This document shows positions 1 through 7,870 of a stretch of DNA of 7,893 nt, piece after piece. The DNA is from Planctomycetota bacterium (GTDB lineage: Bacteria > Planctomycetota > Planctomycetia > Pirellulales > Lacipirellulaceae), in NCBI GenBank assembly GCA_024278035.1, contig JAJRUA010000243.1, forward strand, positions 1 to 7,893, written 5' to 3'. The translations under genes were made by a program, and so were the position numbers. The stretch's first letter is position 1; every line of letters begins with the position of its first letter. The notes beneath the pieces are model-generated. The model was not told the DNA's origin. It made no database searches and was given only the letters and a program-made list of their open reading frames with translations.

Positions 1-393
1 CGCAACTTGAAGGTAGTTCTGAACACCGAGAACATTCGAGCCAAGAGCGTCGACATGTTCAAGAAAGAACTCTACACGTCGGTGGTTGCTTACAATCTAG
101 TTGGTCAGTTTCGGCGGCAGGCGGCAGAGATCAACGACGTACCTCCACGACGAATGAGCTTCAAGAGAACGTGGACGACGTTTCAAACGTTTCTGCTTCG
201 CCACATGCATACCGATCCACAAAGTTGGCGTGAAGCGTTTCGAACGGCGTTGTTTTACGCGACCAAAGACAAGCTCCCCAACCGACCCAGAAGAACTGCA
301 AAACGCGAGGCCTACAGGAAAAGACCAAAGGACTGCCAGTTCGACAAACGCCTGAAACCGCCCTCCAAAATTAACCCAAATGATCTAATGTGA
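1..393 (+). CDS. IS4-type DDE transposase, C-terminal fragment (partial at window edge)
   Basis: The frame is open from base 1 to the TGA at 391-393 and encodes about 130 residues beginning RNLKVVLNTENIRAKS. The wording RNLK, then a segment with AYNLVGQFRRQAAE and PPRRMSFK, resembles the C-terminal end of IS4-family transposases. In that family the third acidic residue lies in a Y-x2-R-x3-E-x6-K signature; the lysine at codon 4 (10-12) probably is the K of that motif, which puts the catalytic glutamate just outside the window. A TTG at 7 could be called as a start, but it is almost certainly internal, because the family runs to several hundred residues and the frame is open at the edge. The tail is very basic (RKRPKDCQFDKRLKPPSK), as is common in this group. 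The gene converges on gltD. Whether the element is complete cannot be judged. Family assignment is by recognition only. Confidence 0.8.
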   Translation, partial: RNLKVVLNTENIRAKSVDMFKKELYTSVVAYNLVGQFRRQAAEINDVPPRRMSFKRTWTTFQTFLLRHMHTDPQSWREAFRTALFYATKDKLPNRPRRTAKREAYRKRPKDCQFDKRLKPPSKINPNDLM

Positions 394-398
394 GTGCC

Positions 399-424
399 AT
401 TAGGCTAACGCCCCAACGGCTAAT
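399..424. repeat. Short repeat: direct GGCTAA pair framed by ATTAG/CTAAT
   Basis: GGCTAA occurs at 403-408 and again at 418-423, and the block is framed by ATTAG (399-403) and its complement CTAAT (420-424). The centre reads CGCCCCAAC. It begins six bases after the transposase stop codon. Similar GGCTAACGCC-type intergenic words are, from memory, frequent in planctomycete genomes. Here there is only one copy, so calling it a dispersed repeat is an inference. Confidence 0.3.
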
Positions 425-503
425 CCCCAAATTAAGCTGTGACAAAGCACTAGAGACTTCGTAAGAATGAATGCGGCCTCTTGTGCCCCACGCCGATCGA
501 CTT

Positions 504-542
504 GGCTCCAACCCCATGAACCGGCTTCAACTCATGGGAGCC
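504..542. terminator. Bulged hairpin downstream of gltD, possible transcript end
   Basis: CCATGA (514-519) pairs with TCATGG (532-537), and GGCTC (504-508) pairs with GAGCC (538-542), leaving a 5-nt bulge at 509-513 and a 12-nt loop at 520-531. The structure lies 55 bp beyond the gltD stop codon and 111 bp beyond the transposase stop, so it could end or protect either transcript. No run of T follows it on either strand, so it is not a canonical intrinsic terminator. Confidence 0.3.
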
Positions 543-596
543 TTGGACTAAGGACTTTGCAATCGTCCTGGGAAGGAGACGCCGAAAGCTTTGCTT

Positions 597-2171
597 TTAC
601 ACAACCTGCTGGGGCAAGTTGAGGCCGGGGGCGGGCAAAGGGCTTGAGCCCATTAGGTGCTGGTCGATCGCCCGTGCGGCGCCACGTCCTTCATTGATTG
701 CCCAAACGACAAGCGACTGCCCGCGTCGACAATCCCCAGCAGCAAACACTTTCGGCACGTTCGTGGTGAATCGACCATGCTCGGCGGCGATGGTGGTCCA
801 ATTGCCACGCGGCTGCTGCGTTGCGAGGCCGAGCATTTCGACCAGGGATAGCTCAGGGCCAACGAACCCGGTCGAGAGAAAAACTAAGTCGGCAGGCAAG
901 ACTTGCTCGCTACCGGGAACTTCACTGAACGGGGCTCCCCCTTCGACGGGTTTCGACCAATCGAGGGTAACAATTTTGACACCGATCAATTTTCCATTCT
1001 TACCGACGTATTCTTTGGTAAGCGTTTGATACTGGCGAGGGTCTTCGCCCGTCTTTGCTTGCATTTCGGCGTGAGAATAATCGACGCGATAAACTTGCGG
1101 CCATTGGGGCCAAGGGTTGGATGCTGCGCGTTCTTCGGGTGGCTTGGGAACGACTTCCAGGTTGACGATGCTTTTCGCTCCATGACGAAGCGACGTAGCA
1201 ATGCAGTCGGCCCCCGTGTCGCCGCCGCCGATCACAACAACATCAAGCCCCTCTGCGGAGAGATAGGCTTTATCGCCCAGGTCAGAGTCGAGCAGACTTT
1301 TCGTATTGCGGGTGAGAAAATCCATTGCAAAATGGATTCCTTCCAAGTCCCGACCATCGCATCGGCCCGTCGGATCAAATGGTTTGGTTGCCCCGGTGGC
1401 AAGTAGCACGGCATCAAAATCCTCGACCAGGCTCTTCGGGTCGATAAATTGAAGCGACACCTTGCGTTCTCGCATGATGCTCGTCATGTGCCCTGGCTCA
1501 AAGTCCTCTTCCTTGCCGACGTGGGCCCCGGTGACGAAGACGACCCCTTCCTCACGAAGCTGTTGAACGCGCCGTTCGACGGTTCCTTTATCCAGCTTCA
1601 TATTGGGAATGCCATACATGCAAAGCCCGCCTATTCGGTCCGCCCGTTCGTAAACGGTCACCGTATGACCGATGCGGCGAAGCTGCTGGGCGGCGGCAAG
1701 ACCGGCAGGGCCTGAGCCAACGATGGCGACCCGTTTGCCCGTCTCATGCTCTGGAGGCCTTGGCACGACCCATCCTTCGGCCCAACCACGATCGATGATC
1801 GCGTTCTCGATGTTCTTGATCGTCACGGGCGGATTGGTAATCCCTAGTACGCAGGCCCCTTCGCACGGAGCGGGGCAGGCTCGGCCTGTGAACTCGGGGA
1901 AGTTGTTCGTCTTGTGCAACCGATCGAGCGCCTTTTCCCATCGGTTGTTGTAAACCAGATCGTTCCACTCGGGGATCAGGTTATCGATCGGACAGCCAGT
2001 ATTCGACTGACAGAACGGGACGCCGCAATCCATGCACCGAGCCCCCTGATTACGCAGATGTTCGACGGGCGCGTCGGTATAGATTTCGAGATAATCACTA
2101 GCTCGCTCTACCGCATCCCGATAGGGAACGATTTGGCGAGTGAACTCTTTGAATCCGGTGGGTTTTCCCAT
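597..2171 (-). CDS. gltD: Glutamate synthase small subunit GltD
   Basis: This 524-residue protein is the beta subunit of bacterial GOGAT. It oxidises NAD(P)H on FAD and passes electrons through iron-sulphur centres to GltB in the cytoplasm. The N-terminal region carries the conserved cysteines for two 4Fe-4S clusters: C46, C49, C54 and C60 ([17 protein letters not shown]) and C99, C103 and C107 ([10 protein letters not shown]). A first dinucleotide-binding motif, VGSGPAG, lies near residues 151-157 with the acidic [10 protein letters not shown] end of the fold near 173-182. A second, [11 protein letters not shown], lies near 313-323 for the pyridine nucleotide. The FAD-domain C-terminal motif [18 protein letters not shown] is at about 475-492. 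The [10 protein letters not shown] start is typical of the family. The ribosome-binding site is weak (AUAAAG-like, very close to the ATG). It is the last gene of the gltB-GxxExxY-gltD run. It is longer than the roughly 470 residues of E. coli GltD; much of the extra length seems to lie near residues 219-250 and 405-425. All key motifs are present. Confidence 0.97.
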   Translation of the reverse strand: MGKPTGFKEFTRQIVPYRDAVERASDYLEIYTDAPVEHLRNQGARCMDCGVPFCQSNTGCPIDNLIPEWNDLVYNNRWEKALDRLHKTNNFPEFTGRACPAPCEGACVLGITNPPVTIKNIENAIIDRGWAEGWVVPRPPEHETGKRVAIVGSGPAGLAAAQQLRRIGHTVTVYERADRIGGLCMYGIPNMKLDKGTVERRVQQLREEGVVFVTGAHVGKEEDFEPGHMTSIMRERKVSLQFIDPKSLVEDFDAVLLATGATKPFDPTGRCDGRDLEGIHFAMDFLTRNTKSLLDSDLGDKAYLSAEGLDVVVIGGGDTGADCIATSLRHGAKSIVNLEVVPKPPEERAASNPWPQWPQVYRVDYSHAEMQAKTGEDPRQYQTLTKEYVGKNGKLIGVKIVTLDWSKPVEGGAPFSEVPGSEQVLPADLVFLSTGFVGPELSLVEMLGLATQQPRGNWTTIAAEHGRFTTNVPKVFAAGDCRRGQSLVVWAINEGRGAARAIDQHLMGSSPLPAPGLNLPQQVV

Positions 2172-2196
2172 CTTTATGCTGTTCTTATCTTTAGTC

Positions 2197-2225
2197 TCGC
2201 GCAGAGGCGCGGAGACGCAGGGGAA
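2197..2225 (+). repeat. Left inverted repeat of the GxxExxY cassette
   Basis: The arm begins TCGCGCAGAG and contains three tandem 8-bp units: CGCAGAGG (2200-2207), CGCGGAGA (2208-2215) and CGCAGGGG (2216-2223). It matches the reverse complement of 2700-2728 at 27 of 29 positions. It lies 25 bp upstream of the gltD start codon and so falls in the leader of gltD in the polycistronic message. Confidence 0.85.
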
Positions 2226-2271
2226 AAATTATTTTATTTAACGACAGGAATGGCTAATTACTGAGCAACGA

Positions 2272-2667
2272 CTATTTCTCTGGGGCATTGTTTGCGAGTC
2301 GTGAAATACCGTCTTTCATTAGGTTCGTGTTGAAATTTAGGAGCAGGCCTAGGGGCTTCTTTGTGAGGCGGAGGTAAGTGAGTAATTGCTTGTGGTGAAC
2401 GGCAGAGATGTCTTCGACGGACTTGATCTCAACGATGACAGTATCTTCAACTAACAAATCAAGCCGATACCCTTCGTCAAATCGAATTCCTCGGTACTGA
2501 ATTGGAATCGGAACTTGCCGTCGGACTTCCAAGCCGCGATGCATAAGTTCGTGCGACAAAATGACTTCGTAAACCGACTCTAGTAACCCAGGGCCAAGTT
2601 CTCGGTGTATTGCCACCGCAGCATCAACAATCTCTCCGCTAATTTGGTTGAGCCTTTCGGCAATCAT
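2272..2667 (-). CDS. GxxExxY protein (PD-(D/E)xK-like family, function unknown)
   Basis: The chosen start gives 131 residues beginning MIAERLNQISGEIVDAAVAIHR. The family signature GLLESVY (G-x2-E-x2-Y) is at residues 27-33, inside the usual H-x3-GPGLLESVYE context. A nuclease-like core follows: D70 in YRLDLLV, then E80-I-K82 in VIVEIKSVE, and Q94 with Y98 in HKQLLTYLRL. This matches the PD-(D/E)xK-like pattern of the family, but no activity is established and the role is unknown. An in-frame ATG at 2697 would add ten residues (MRRIKKRGFF). I prefer 2667 because GAGGGG at 2675-2680 sits 7 nt upstream and because homologues generally begin just before the helix with this wording; the basic leader is not a family feature. 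The stop is TAG at 2272-2274. The gene lies between gltB and gltD in the same direction, is probably co-transcribed with them, and is framed by inverted repeats. It has no evident metabolic link to GOGAT. Confidence 0.85.
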   Translation of the reverse strand: MIAERLNQISGEIVDAAVAIHRELGPGLLESVYEVILSHELMHRGLEVRRQVPIPIQYRGIRFDEGYRLDLLVEDTVIVEIKSVEDISAVHHKQLLTYLRLTKKPLGLLLNFNTNLMKDGISRLANNAPEK

Positions 2668-2674
2668 GAAAAAG

Positions 2675-2680
2675 CCCCTC
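2675..2680 (-). promoter_or_regulatory. Ribosome-binding site favouring the 2667 start
   Basis: The minus strand reads GAGGGG here, 7 nt before the ATG at 2667, which is good Shine-Dalgarno spacing. The competing upstream ATG at 2697 has AGAGGA (2701-2706) only 3 nt before it, which is tighter than usual. That second site falls within the right inverted repeat. Confidence 0.5.
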
Positions 2681-2699
2681 TTCTTAATCCTTCTCATTG

Positions 2700-2728
2700 T
2701 TCCTCTGCGTCTCCGCGTCTCTGCGCGA
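2700..2728 (-). repeat. Right inverted repeat of the GxxExxY cassette
   Basis: Read on the minus strand, the arm contains the units CGCAGAGA, CGCGGAGA and CGCAGAGG, the same three-unit array as the left arm, with two mismatches over 29 bp. It starts 2 bp after the gltB stop codon (TGA at 2731-2733) and ends just before the upstream ATG of the GxxExxY frame. Confidence 0.85.
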
Positions 2729-2730
2729 AA

Positions 2731-5700
2731 TCAAACGGTTTCGGTTTGCTTCACCTTTTGCTCTTGGAGGACGCGTTTGTAATCGACGGGCATGACTTTG
2801 ACGAACTCGCCGAGGACTTCTTCCCAACGGTCGAGCACTTCGGCGGCGACCGTGCTGCCTGTCGCGCTATAGTGGCGCTCGATGAGATCCTTGAGTTCGG
2901 CGATATCCTCTTCATCCACCACATCCTCACGTCCCACCATGCCCGGGTTACATTTCTCCTTGAAGGCCTTGCGATCGGGGGCACGAACGTAGGCAACTCC
3001 GCCCGACATGCCGGCAGCAAAGTTTCGACCGGTTGGCCCGAGGATGACGACTCGGCCCCCCGTCATGTACTCACAACCATGGTCGCCCACGCCTTCGATA
3101 ACGGCCAAGGCGCCACTGTTTCGGACACAGAACCGCTCGGCGGCTTGGCCACGAAAATAGGCTTCGCCCCGTGTCGCCCCGTAGAGGCAGACGTTGCCAA
3201 CAAGGATTTGGTCCTCTGCCTTGAAGGTCGATTGCTTGGGCGGATAGACAATCACTCGGCCGCCAGAAAGCCCCTTGCCGACGTAGTCGTTGGCATCTCC
3301 CTCAAGCTCTAGCGTCACGCCGTGGGCCAAGAACGCGCCGAAGCTCTGCCCCGCGTGCCCGTCGAACTTAAAGCGGATCGTATCGTCCGGAAGACCGGGC
3401 TCTCCATACCGTTTGGCAATTTCATTCGACAGAATCGTGCCAACCGTACGGTCGGTGTTAACGATCGGAAGCTCGGCACGAACCTCGTCGCCCGACTCCA
3501 AAGCAGGTTTCGCCAAATCGACCAAGCGGCGCAAGTCAAGAGTTTTTTCCAAACCATGGTCTTGCGATTGCGTGCAGTAAGTCCCCGCATCGGGATAGGG
3601 ACGCAAACCGGGCGTAAGCAAGGGGCTCAGGTCGAGTCCGTCGGCCTTCCAGTGGTCAATCGCTTCGGTGGCGTTCAGCACATCCACTCTCCCGACCATT
3701 TCATCAATCGTTCGGAAGCCAAGCTCTGCCATCAGCGTGCGGGCTTCTTCGGCCACCATGAACAGATAGTTCACCACATGCTCTGGTTTGCCGTGGAACA
3801 TTTTCCTCAGATCGGGGTCCTGTGTCGCAATGCCCACGGGGCAAGTGTTGAGGTGGCACTTGCGCATCATGATACAGCCGAGTGTGATGAGCGGCGCGGT
3901 TGAGAAGCCAAACTCTTCGGCTCCGAGCAGAGCGGCGATCACCACATCGCGCCCCGTCTTGAGGCCACCATCGGTTTGCAAGACGACACGACTACGCAAA
4001 TTGTTCATCATGAGCGTCTGATGCGTTTCGGCAATGCCAAGCTCCCAGGGGAGGCCCGCATGTTTGATGCTCGTCAGCGGCGAAGCGCCCGTGCCACCTC
4101 CATCGCCTGAGATAAGTACATGATCGGCATGGCCTTTGACCACCCCCGCAGCAATGGTGCCGACGCCCACTTCGGAAACGAGCTTCACGCTCACCCGGGC
4201 TTCACGGTTGGCATTCTTCAGGTCGTAAATCAGTTGGGCAAGATCTTCAATGGAGTAGATATCATGGTGGGGCGGAGGGCTAATCAGGCCGACGCCCGGC
4301 GTGGAGTAGCGGATTTTGGCGATGTTTTCATCCACCTTTCGGCCCGGCAGTTCGCCCCCTTCGCCCGGCTTGGCACCTTGAGAGATTTTGATCTGAATCT
4401 CATCCGCGTTCGTCAGATAACTGATCGTCACACCAAAACGGCCTGAGGCAACCTGCTTGATCGCACTGCGGCGAGAGTCGCCGTTCTCGTCCGGGGTCCA
4501 CCGCGCGGGGTCTTCGCCCCCTTCGCCCGTGTTGCTTTTGCCACCGAGGCGGTTCATCGCAATCGCCAGTGATTCGTGCGACTCAGCCGAGATGCTGCCG
4601 AAGGACATGGCCCCGGTGCAGAATCGTTGGACGATTTCCTTGACCGGCATCACCTCCTCCAGCGGAACGGGTCCGCCGTTGGCGTCTTTCTTGAAGTCAA
4701 GCAGGCCACGCAATTGGCACCGGGTGCGACTGTCGTGGTTAATGTGTTCGGAGAATCGCTTGTACGCTTCTTTGTCATCGCCCCGAGCGGCGATCTGAAT
4801 GTCGGCAATTGCTTCGGGGCTCCACATGTGGCGCTCGCCTTCGGCACGCCAGTGGTACTCCCCCGGGTTAGGAAGCACGGGGAGACGTGCCGAGGGATTT
4901 TCAGGAAATCCCAGGGCATGACGGCGCAACGCCTCTTTGGCAAGGACCTCGAACCCGACTCCTTGCACTCGGCTGGCCGTTCCGGTGAAGCAGAAATCGA
5001 TAACATCGCTTCCGATCCCGATCGCCTCAAAAATCTGGGCGCCCTTGTAACTTTGCAAGGTAGAGATGCCCATCTTGGCCATGACTTTGAGCATTCCCTT
5101 GGCGACACCCTCTCGGTATCGCGTTACCAAAGCATGGTCCTCTGCGGTGACCGGATCGAACGCTTCTCCGTCGGCCACGGTTTTCACAGCCGGGTGGTCG
5201 GTTCCTTCGCCCCCTTCGGAGTCATCGAGCACTTCAATCACATCTTCGAGCACCCCCTCCCGCCGGGCTTGCCAAAGCGCTTCAAATACCAGGTAAGGGT
5301 TGATGGCATCGGCACCATAGCCAACGAGTAGACAGTGGTGATGAACTTCTCGTGCTTCCCCCGTCTCGACGATTAGGCCGACGCGGGTTCGTTTGTTTGT
5401 CTTGACGAGGTACTGGTGCACCGCCCCAACGGCTAGCAACATGGGTATCGCTACACGTCCCTCACGCACTTCACGATCGGAGAGAAGAATCACCGTTTCA
5501 CCGGCGTCCACGGCGTTTTCTGCTTCGCGACAAAGGCGTTGAAGGGAACGGACCATGCCTAATGCCCCACGGCTCCGAGGCCAAGTCGTGTCGATCGTCT
5601 CGGTACTCCATCCGGGCTGATCCATGTGCCGAATGGCCGCCAACTGTTTGTTGGAGAGGATCGGGTGGGGGACACGTAGCCGATGGGCGTGTTCTTCCGT

Positions 5701-7395
5701 CGTTTCTAAAAGATTGCGCTCAGGGCCGATGTGGCACTCAAGCGACATGATGACTTCTTCACGGATCGAATCGATCGCGGGATTGGTGACTTGGGCAAAA
5801 AGTTGTTTGAAGTAGTCGTACAGCATCCGAGGCTTATCGGAGAGAACCGCCAGACAACTGTCATTGCCCATCGAGCCGATCGGATCTTTTCCAACTCGAA
5901 TCAAAGGGTAGAGCATGAACTTGAGCGATTCGATCGTATACCCAAAGGCCTGCAATCGCGCCAACAAAGTCGCCGAATCGAACCCGAGCGCCTCACGCTC
6001 CGGGTGTAAATCGTTCAGTTTAATGCGTTGCCGTTCGATCCAGTCGCTGTAAGGATGGCGAGTCGCAAAGTCTTCCTTGAGTTCTTCATCCGGAATAAGA
6101 CGGCCTTGCTCGAAATCGACCAAGAACATTTTCCCCGGTTGCAAGCGGCCCTTGAGTTTGACATTTTCCGGCGCAATATCCACGACGCCCACTTCGCTCG
6201 CCATGATGACTCGGTCGTCGTGCGTTACGTAATAACGACTGGGGCGCAAGCCGTTGCGGTCGAGCGTTGCGCCAATGTATTTTCCGTCGGTAAAGACGAT
6301 CGATGCGGGCCCGTCCCAGGGCTCCATCAGCATCGAGTGGTACTCATATAAGGCCTTCTTCGAGGGGCTCATGGTCGCATGGTTTTGCCACGCCTCAGGA
6401 ACCATCATCATGACGGCCTCCTGCAGAGAGCGGCCACTCATGAGCAAGAACTCCAGCGCGTTGTCGAACGTGCCGGAGTCACTACAGTCGGGCTCGACAA
6501 TGGGGAAGAGCTTGGAAAGATCGTCACCAAACAGATCGCTTTTGAGCACCCCTTGGCGGGCGAACATCCAGTTGGAATTGCCTTTGACCGTGTTGATTTC
6601 GCCGTTGTGGCTCATGAACCGAAGCGGCTGGGCCCGATCCCAACTGGGGAACGTGTTGGTCGCAAACCGTGAGTGGACCATCGCCAAATGGCTCTCAAAG
6701 GTTGGGTCTTTGAGATCGGTGTAGTATTTGTAAAGCTGATCGGTCGTGAGCATCCCTTTGTAGATGATGACCTTCGTCGAAAGCGAACAGACGTAGAACA
6801 GCTTTGCCTGTTTGAGCGATTCATCGTTACGCAGACGGGTGGTCGCCCGCTTGCGGATCAGGTAGACCTGACGCTCGAACGCGTCTCCTTCGCAGTTGTC
6901 AGCGGCCTCGATCACCAACTGTTCGATCACGGGCTCGGCGTTGTAGGCCGTCACACCAATGTCCGCCAGGTCCGCATCCACCGGCAAAGAGCGCCATCCA
7001 ACAAGACGTTGTCCTTGTTCGGCGATGATCTCTTCCACGACCGATTTGCACTTCGACCGTTCGTCCGCATGGCGTGGCAAAAAGACGTTGCCGACAGCAA
7101 ACCGACCGGGCTCGGGGAGATCGATGCCCAGGTCTTCCTTGACTGCCGCGGCTAGGAAACGGTGCGGCAAAGCCGTCATGATGCCAGCGCCGTCGCCTGT
7201 GTTTTCTTCGCAACCACACGCCCCTCGGTGATCCATTCGGCGCAATAAGTCCTCGGAATCAACCACGATCTGATGGCTCGCGACGCCTTTAATTTGCGCT
7301 ATGAAACCAACGCCGCAATTGTCGTGCTCGTTAGCCGGATCGTAGAGACCCTGCTTGTCGGGAAGATGCAGGAGAGGCGATGGTTGGTTGGCCAT
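2731..7395 (-). CDS. gltB: Glutamate synthase large subunit GltB
   Basis: This 1554-residue protein is the alpha subunit of GOGAT. It hydrolyses glutamine, channels the ammonia and reductively aminates 2-oxoglutarate, giving two glutamates in all. C27 (HDNCGVGF) is the expected N-terminal nucleophile, which implies removal of a 26-residue propeptide. The class II amidotransferase domain spans roughly 27-430, with HSRFATNT (241-248) and HNGEINT (263-269) as substrate and oxyanion motifs. A central domain follows. The FMN/synthase domain lies at roughly 880-1250, with GAMSFGSIS near its start and GDGGGTGAS at 1097-1105. The 3Fe-4S ligands are C1174, C1180 and C1185 (C-x5-C-x4-C). The glycine-rich GXGXG helix domain lies at about 1290-1480, including [12 protein letters not shown] at 1375 and MSGGVAYV at 1463. 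The length is usual for the family and no motif is missing. The start fits the family, with CGGA at 7402-7405 as a modest ribosome-binding site 6 nt before the ATG. It is the first gene of the probable operon. Confidence 0.98.
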   Translation of the reverse strand: MANQPSPLLHLPDKQGLYDPANEHDNCGVGFIAQIKGVASHQIVVDSEDLLRRMDHRGACGCEENTGDGAGIMTALPHRFLAAAVKEDLGIDLPEPGRFAVGNVFLPRHADERSKCKSVVEEIIAEQGQRLVGWRSLPVDADLADIGVTAYNAEPVIEQLVIEAADNCEGDAFERQVYLIRKRATTRLRNDESLKQAKLFYVCSLSTKVIIYKGMLTTDQLYKYYTDLKDPTFESHLAMVHSRFATNTFPSWDRAQPLRFMSHNGEINTVKGNSNWMFARQGVLKSDLFGDDLSKLFPIVEPDCSDSGTFDNALEFLLMSGRSLQEAVMMMVPEAWQNHATMSPSKKALYEYHSMLMEPWDGPASIVFTDGKYIGATLDRNGLRPSRYYVTHDDRVIMASEVGVVDIAPENVKLKGRLQPGKMFLVDFEQGRLIPDEELKEDFATRHPYSDWIERQRIKLNDLHPEREALGFDSATLLARLQAFGYTIESLKFMLYPLIRVGKDPIGSMGNDSCLAVLSDKPRMLYDYFKQLFAQVTNPAIDSIREEVIMSLECHIGPERNLLETTEEHAHRLRVPHPILSNKQLAAIRHMDQPGWSTETIDTTWPRSRGALGMVRSLQRLCREAENAVDAGETVILLSDREVREGRVAIPMLLAVGAVHQYLVKTNKRTRVGLIVETGEAREVHHHCLLVGYGADAINPYLVFEALWQARREGVLEDVIEVLDDSEGGEGTDHPAVKTVADGEAFDPVTAEDHALVTRYREGVAKGMLKVMAKMGISTLQSYKGAQIFEAIGIGSDVIDFCFTGTASRVQGVGFEVLAKEALRRHALGFPENPSARLPVLPNPGEYHWRAEGERHMWSPEAIADIQIAARGDDKEAYKRFSEHINHDSRTRCQLRGLLDFKKDANGGPVPLEEVMPVKEIVQRFCTGAMSFGSISAESHESLAIAMNRLGGKSNTGEGGEDPARWTPDENGDSRRSAIKQVASGRFGVTISYLTNADEIQIKISQGAKPGEGGELPGRKVDENIAKIRYSTPGVGLISPPPHHDIYSIEDLAQLIYDLKNANREARVSVKLVSEVGVGTIAAGVVKGHADHVLISGDGGGTGASPLTSIKHAGLPWELGIAETHQTLMMNNLRSRVVLQTDGGLKTGRDVVIAALLGAEEFGFSTAPLITLGCIMMRKCHLNTCPVGIATQDPDLRKMFHGKPEHVVNYLFMVAEEARTLMAELGFRTIDEMVGRVDVLNATEAIDHWKADGLDLSPLLTPGLRPYPDAGTYCTQSQDHGLEKTLDLRRLVDLAKPALESGDEVRAELPIVNTDRTVGTILSNEIAKRYGEPGLPDDTIRFKFDGHAGQSFGAFLAHGVTLELEGDANDYVGKGLSGGRVIVYPPKQSTFKAEDQILVGNVCLYGATRGEAYFRGQAAERFCVRNSGALAVIEGVGDHGCEYMTGGRVVILGPTGRNFAAGMSGGVAYVRAPDRKAFKEKCNPGMVGREDVVDEEDIAELKDLIERHYSATGSTVAAEVLDRWEEVLGEFVKVMPVDYKRVLQEQKVKQTETV

Positions 7396-7662
7396 TGGGA
7401 ATCCGTCGTTTGCTTTCGTTTCTGCTAGCTTGCTTTTTTGTTATCTCTTTCGCTTTATCCGCTTCCGTCGCCCGAGCGCAATCGGACTTGGGTAAGCTGC
7501 CCATCCCTTTTGCCAACCCCATTCGGCAGGGCTAGGCAAAGCGAAGGGTTAGGCCGTCGCTATTGGCTTTCGGTCTCTCGGTTTAAGGCGACCCGCCCAA
7601 TTGGGGATCAGCCCGACCCAACCGCTTGATCGCTCTTGGAGAAGATCAACGAAGCACTTCAC

Positions 7663-7679
7663 GGCAGCAGATGGCTGCC
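7663..7679. other. 6-bp GC-rich hairpin in the gltB upstream region
   Basis: GGCAGC (7663-7668) and GCTGCC (7674-7679) are perfectly complementary around a 5-nt loop. No T run follows on either strand. On the minus strand it would form about 270 nt upstream of the gltB start if the leader extends this far. The role is unknown. Confidence 0.3.
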
Positions 7680-7841
7680 TCTCTCGGACGGCGTCGCATA
7701 GGTTTTTTAATAACTTCAAGGCCTATTCTTGCCCGGGTGCTTTTTCAGGGTAATGGCTTGCCCAGTTGCCCCGCATTCGCGTTTTTGCCGGAATAGCAAA
7801 TGAACATTGAACGGGACCGTAGGCTCAAGCCGAGCCAAGAC

Positions 7842-7870
7842 AGCATAAGCGCACAGGACTCTCGCTTCAA
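7842..7870 (-). promoter_or_regulatory. Weak sigma-70-like promoter candidate facing gltB
   Basis: On the minus strand TTGAAG (7865-7870) and TATGCT (7842-7847) are separated by 17 nt, each matching the sigma-70 consensus at 4 of 6 positions. If used, the gltB leader would be about 440 nt long. Such matches are common by chance, and promoter consensus in planctomycete-like bacteria is poorly defined. Confidence 0.2.

Larger units (their letters stand above)
394..596. other. Convergent intergenic gap between the transposase and gltD
   Basis: This 203-bp gap separates the 3' ends of two convergent genes and shows no plausible coding region. It should contain the right end of the insertion sequence, but the terminal inverted repeat cannot be identified without the left end, which lies outside the window. 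It holds a GGCTAA direct repeat close to the transposase stop and a bulged hairpin nearer gltD, both listed separately. Confidence 0.6.
2197..2728 (-). mobile_element. Putative GxxExxY cassette bounded by inverted repeats
   Basis: The 532-bp segment consists of two inverted 29-bp repeats with one GxxExxY gene between them, in the same direction as the flanking gltB and gltD. Its outer edges lie 2 bp from the gltB stop and 25 bp from the gltD start, so neither gene is damaged. The interior is AT-richer than the host genes: a hand count gives 174 G+C in 360 bases (48%) for 2281-2640, against 31 and 37 per 60 in two sampled gltB blocks. There is no transposase inside, so if mobile it would need help in trans or use an unknown mechanism. 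No target-site duplication is evident (left flank TTAGTC, right flank AATCAA). Calling it a mobile element is inference from its architecture. Confidence 0.5.

Noticed and set aside
586..598. AAAGC/GCTTT hairpin at the gltD stop as a terminator
   Set aside because: The stem is only 5 bp with a 3-nt loop and overlaps the stop codon; too weak to call.
903..1406. Plus-strand open frame of 167 codons inside gltD
   Set aside because: It is a shadow of the gltD coding frame, with no recognisable motif.
2191..2734. Target-site duplication flanking the inverted repeats
   Set aside because: The bases outside the arms (TTAGTC on the left, AATCAA on the right) do not form a convincing direct repeat.
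2605..3312. Plus-strand open frame of 235 codons across the gltB 3' end and the cassette
   Set aside because: It lies antisense to gltB, whose motifs and family wording are certain, and crosses the inverted repeat; the translation resembles no protein family I recognise.
4576..5331. Plus-strand open frame of 251 codons inside gltB
   Set aside because: It is antisense to well-conserved gltB sequence and arises from its codon pattern; no domain is visible.
7470..7500. GACGGAAGCGG on the minus strand resembling the core of the glutamine (glnA) riboswitch
   Set aside because: Only a short word matches; the surrounding helices and the other conserved elements are not present.
7438..7629. Plus-strand open frame of 63 codons upstream of gltB
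   Set aside because: The composition is low-complexity and rich in P, R and S, no family is recognised, and no convincing ribosome-binding site was seen.
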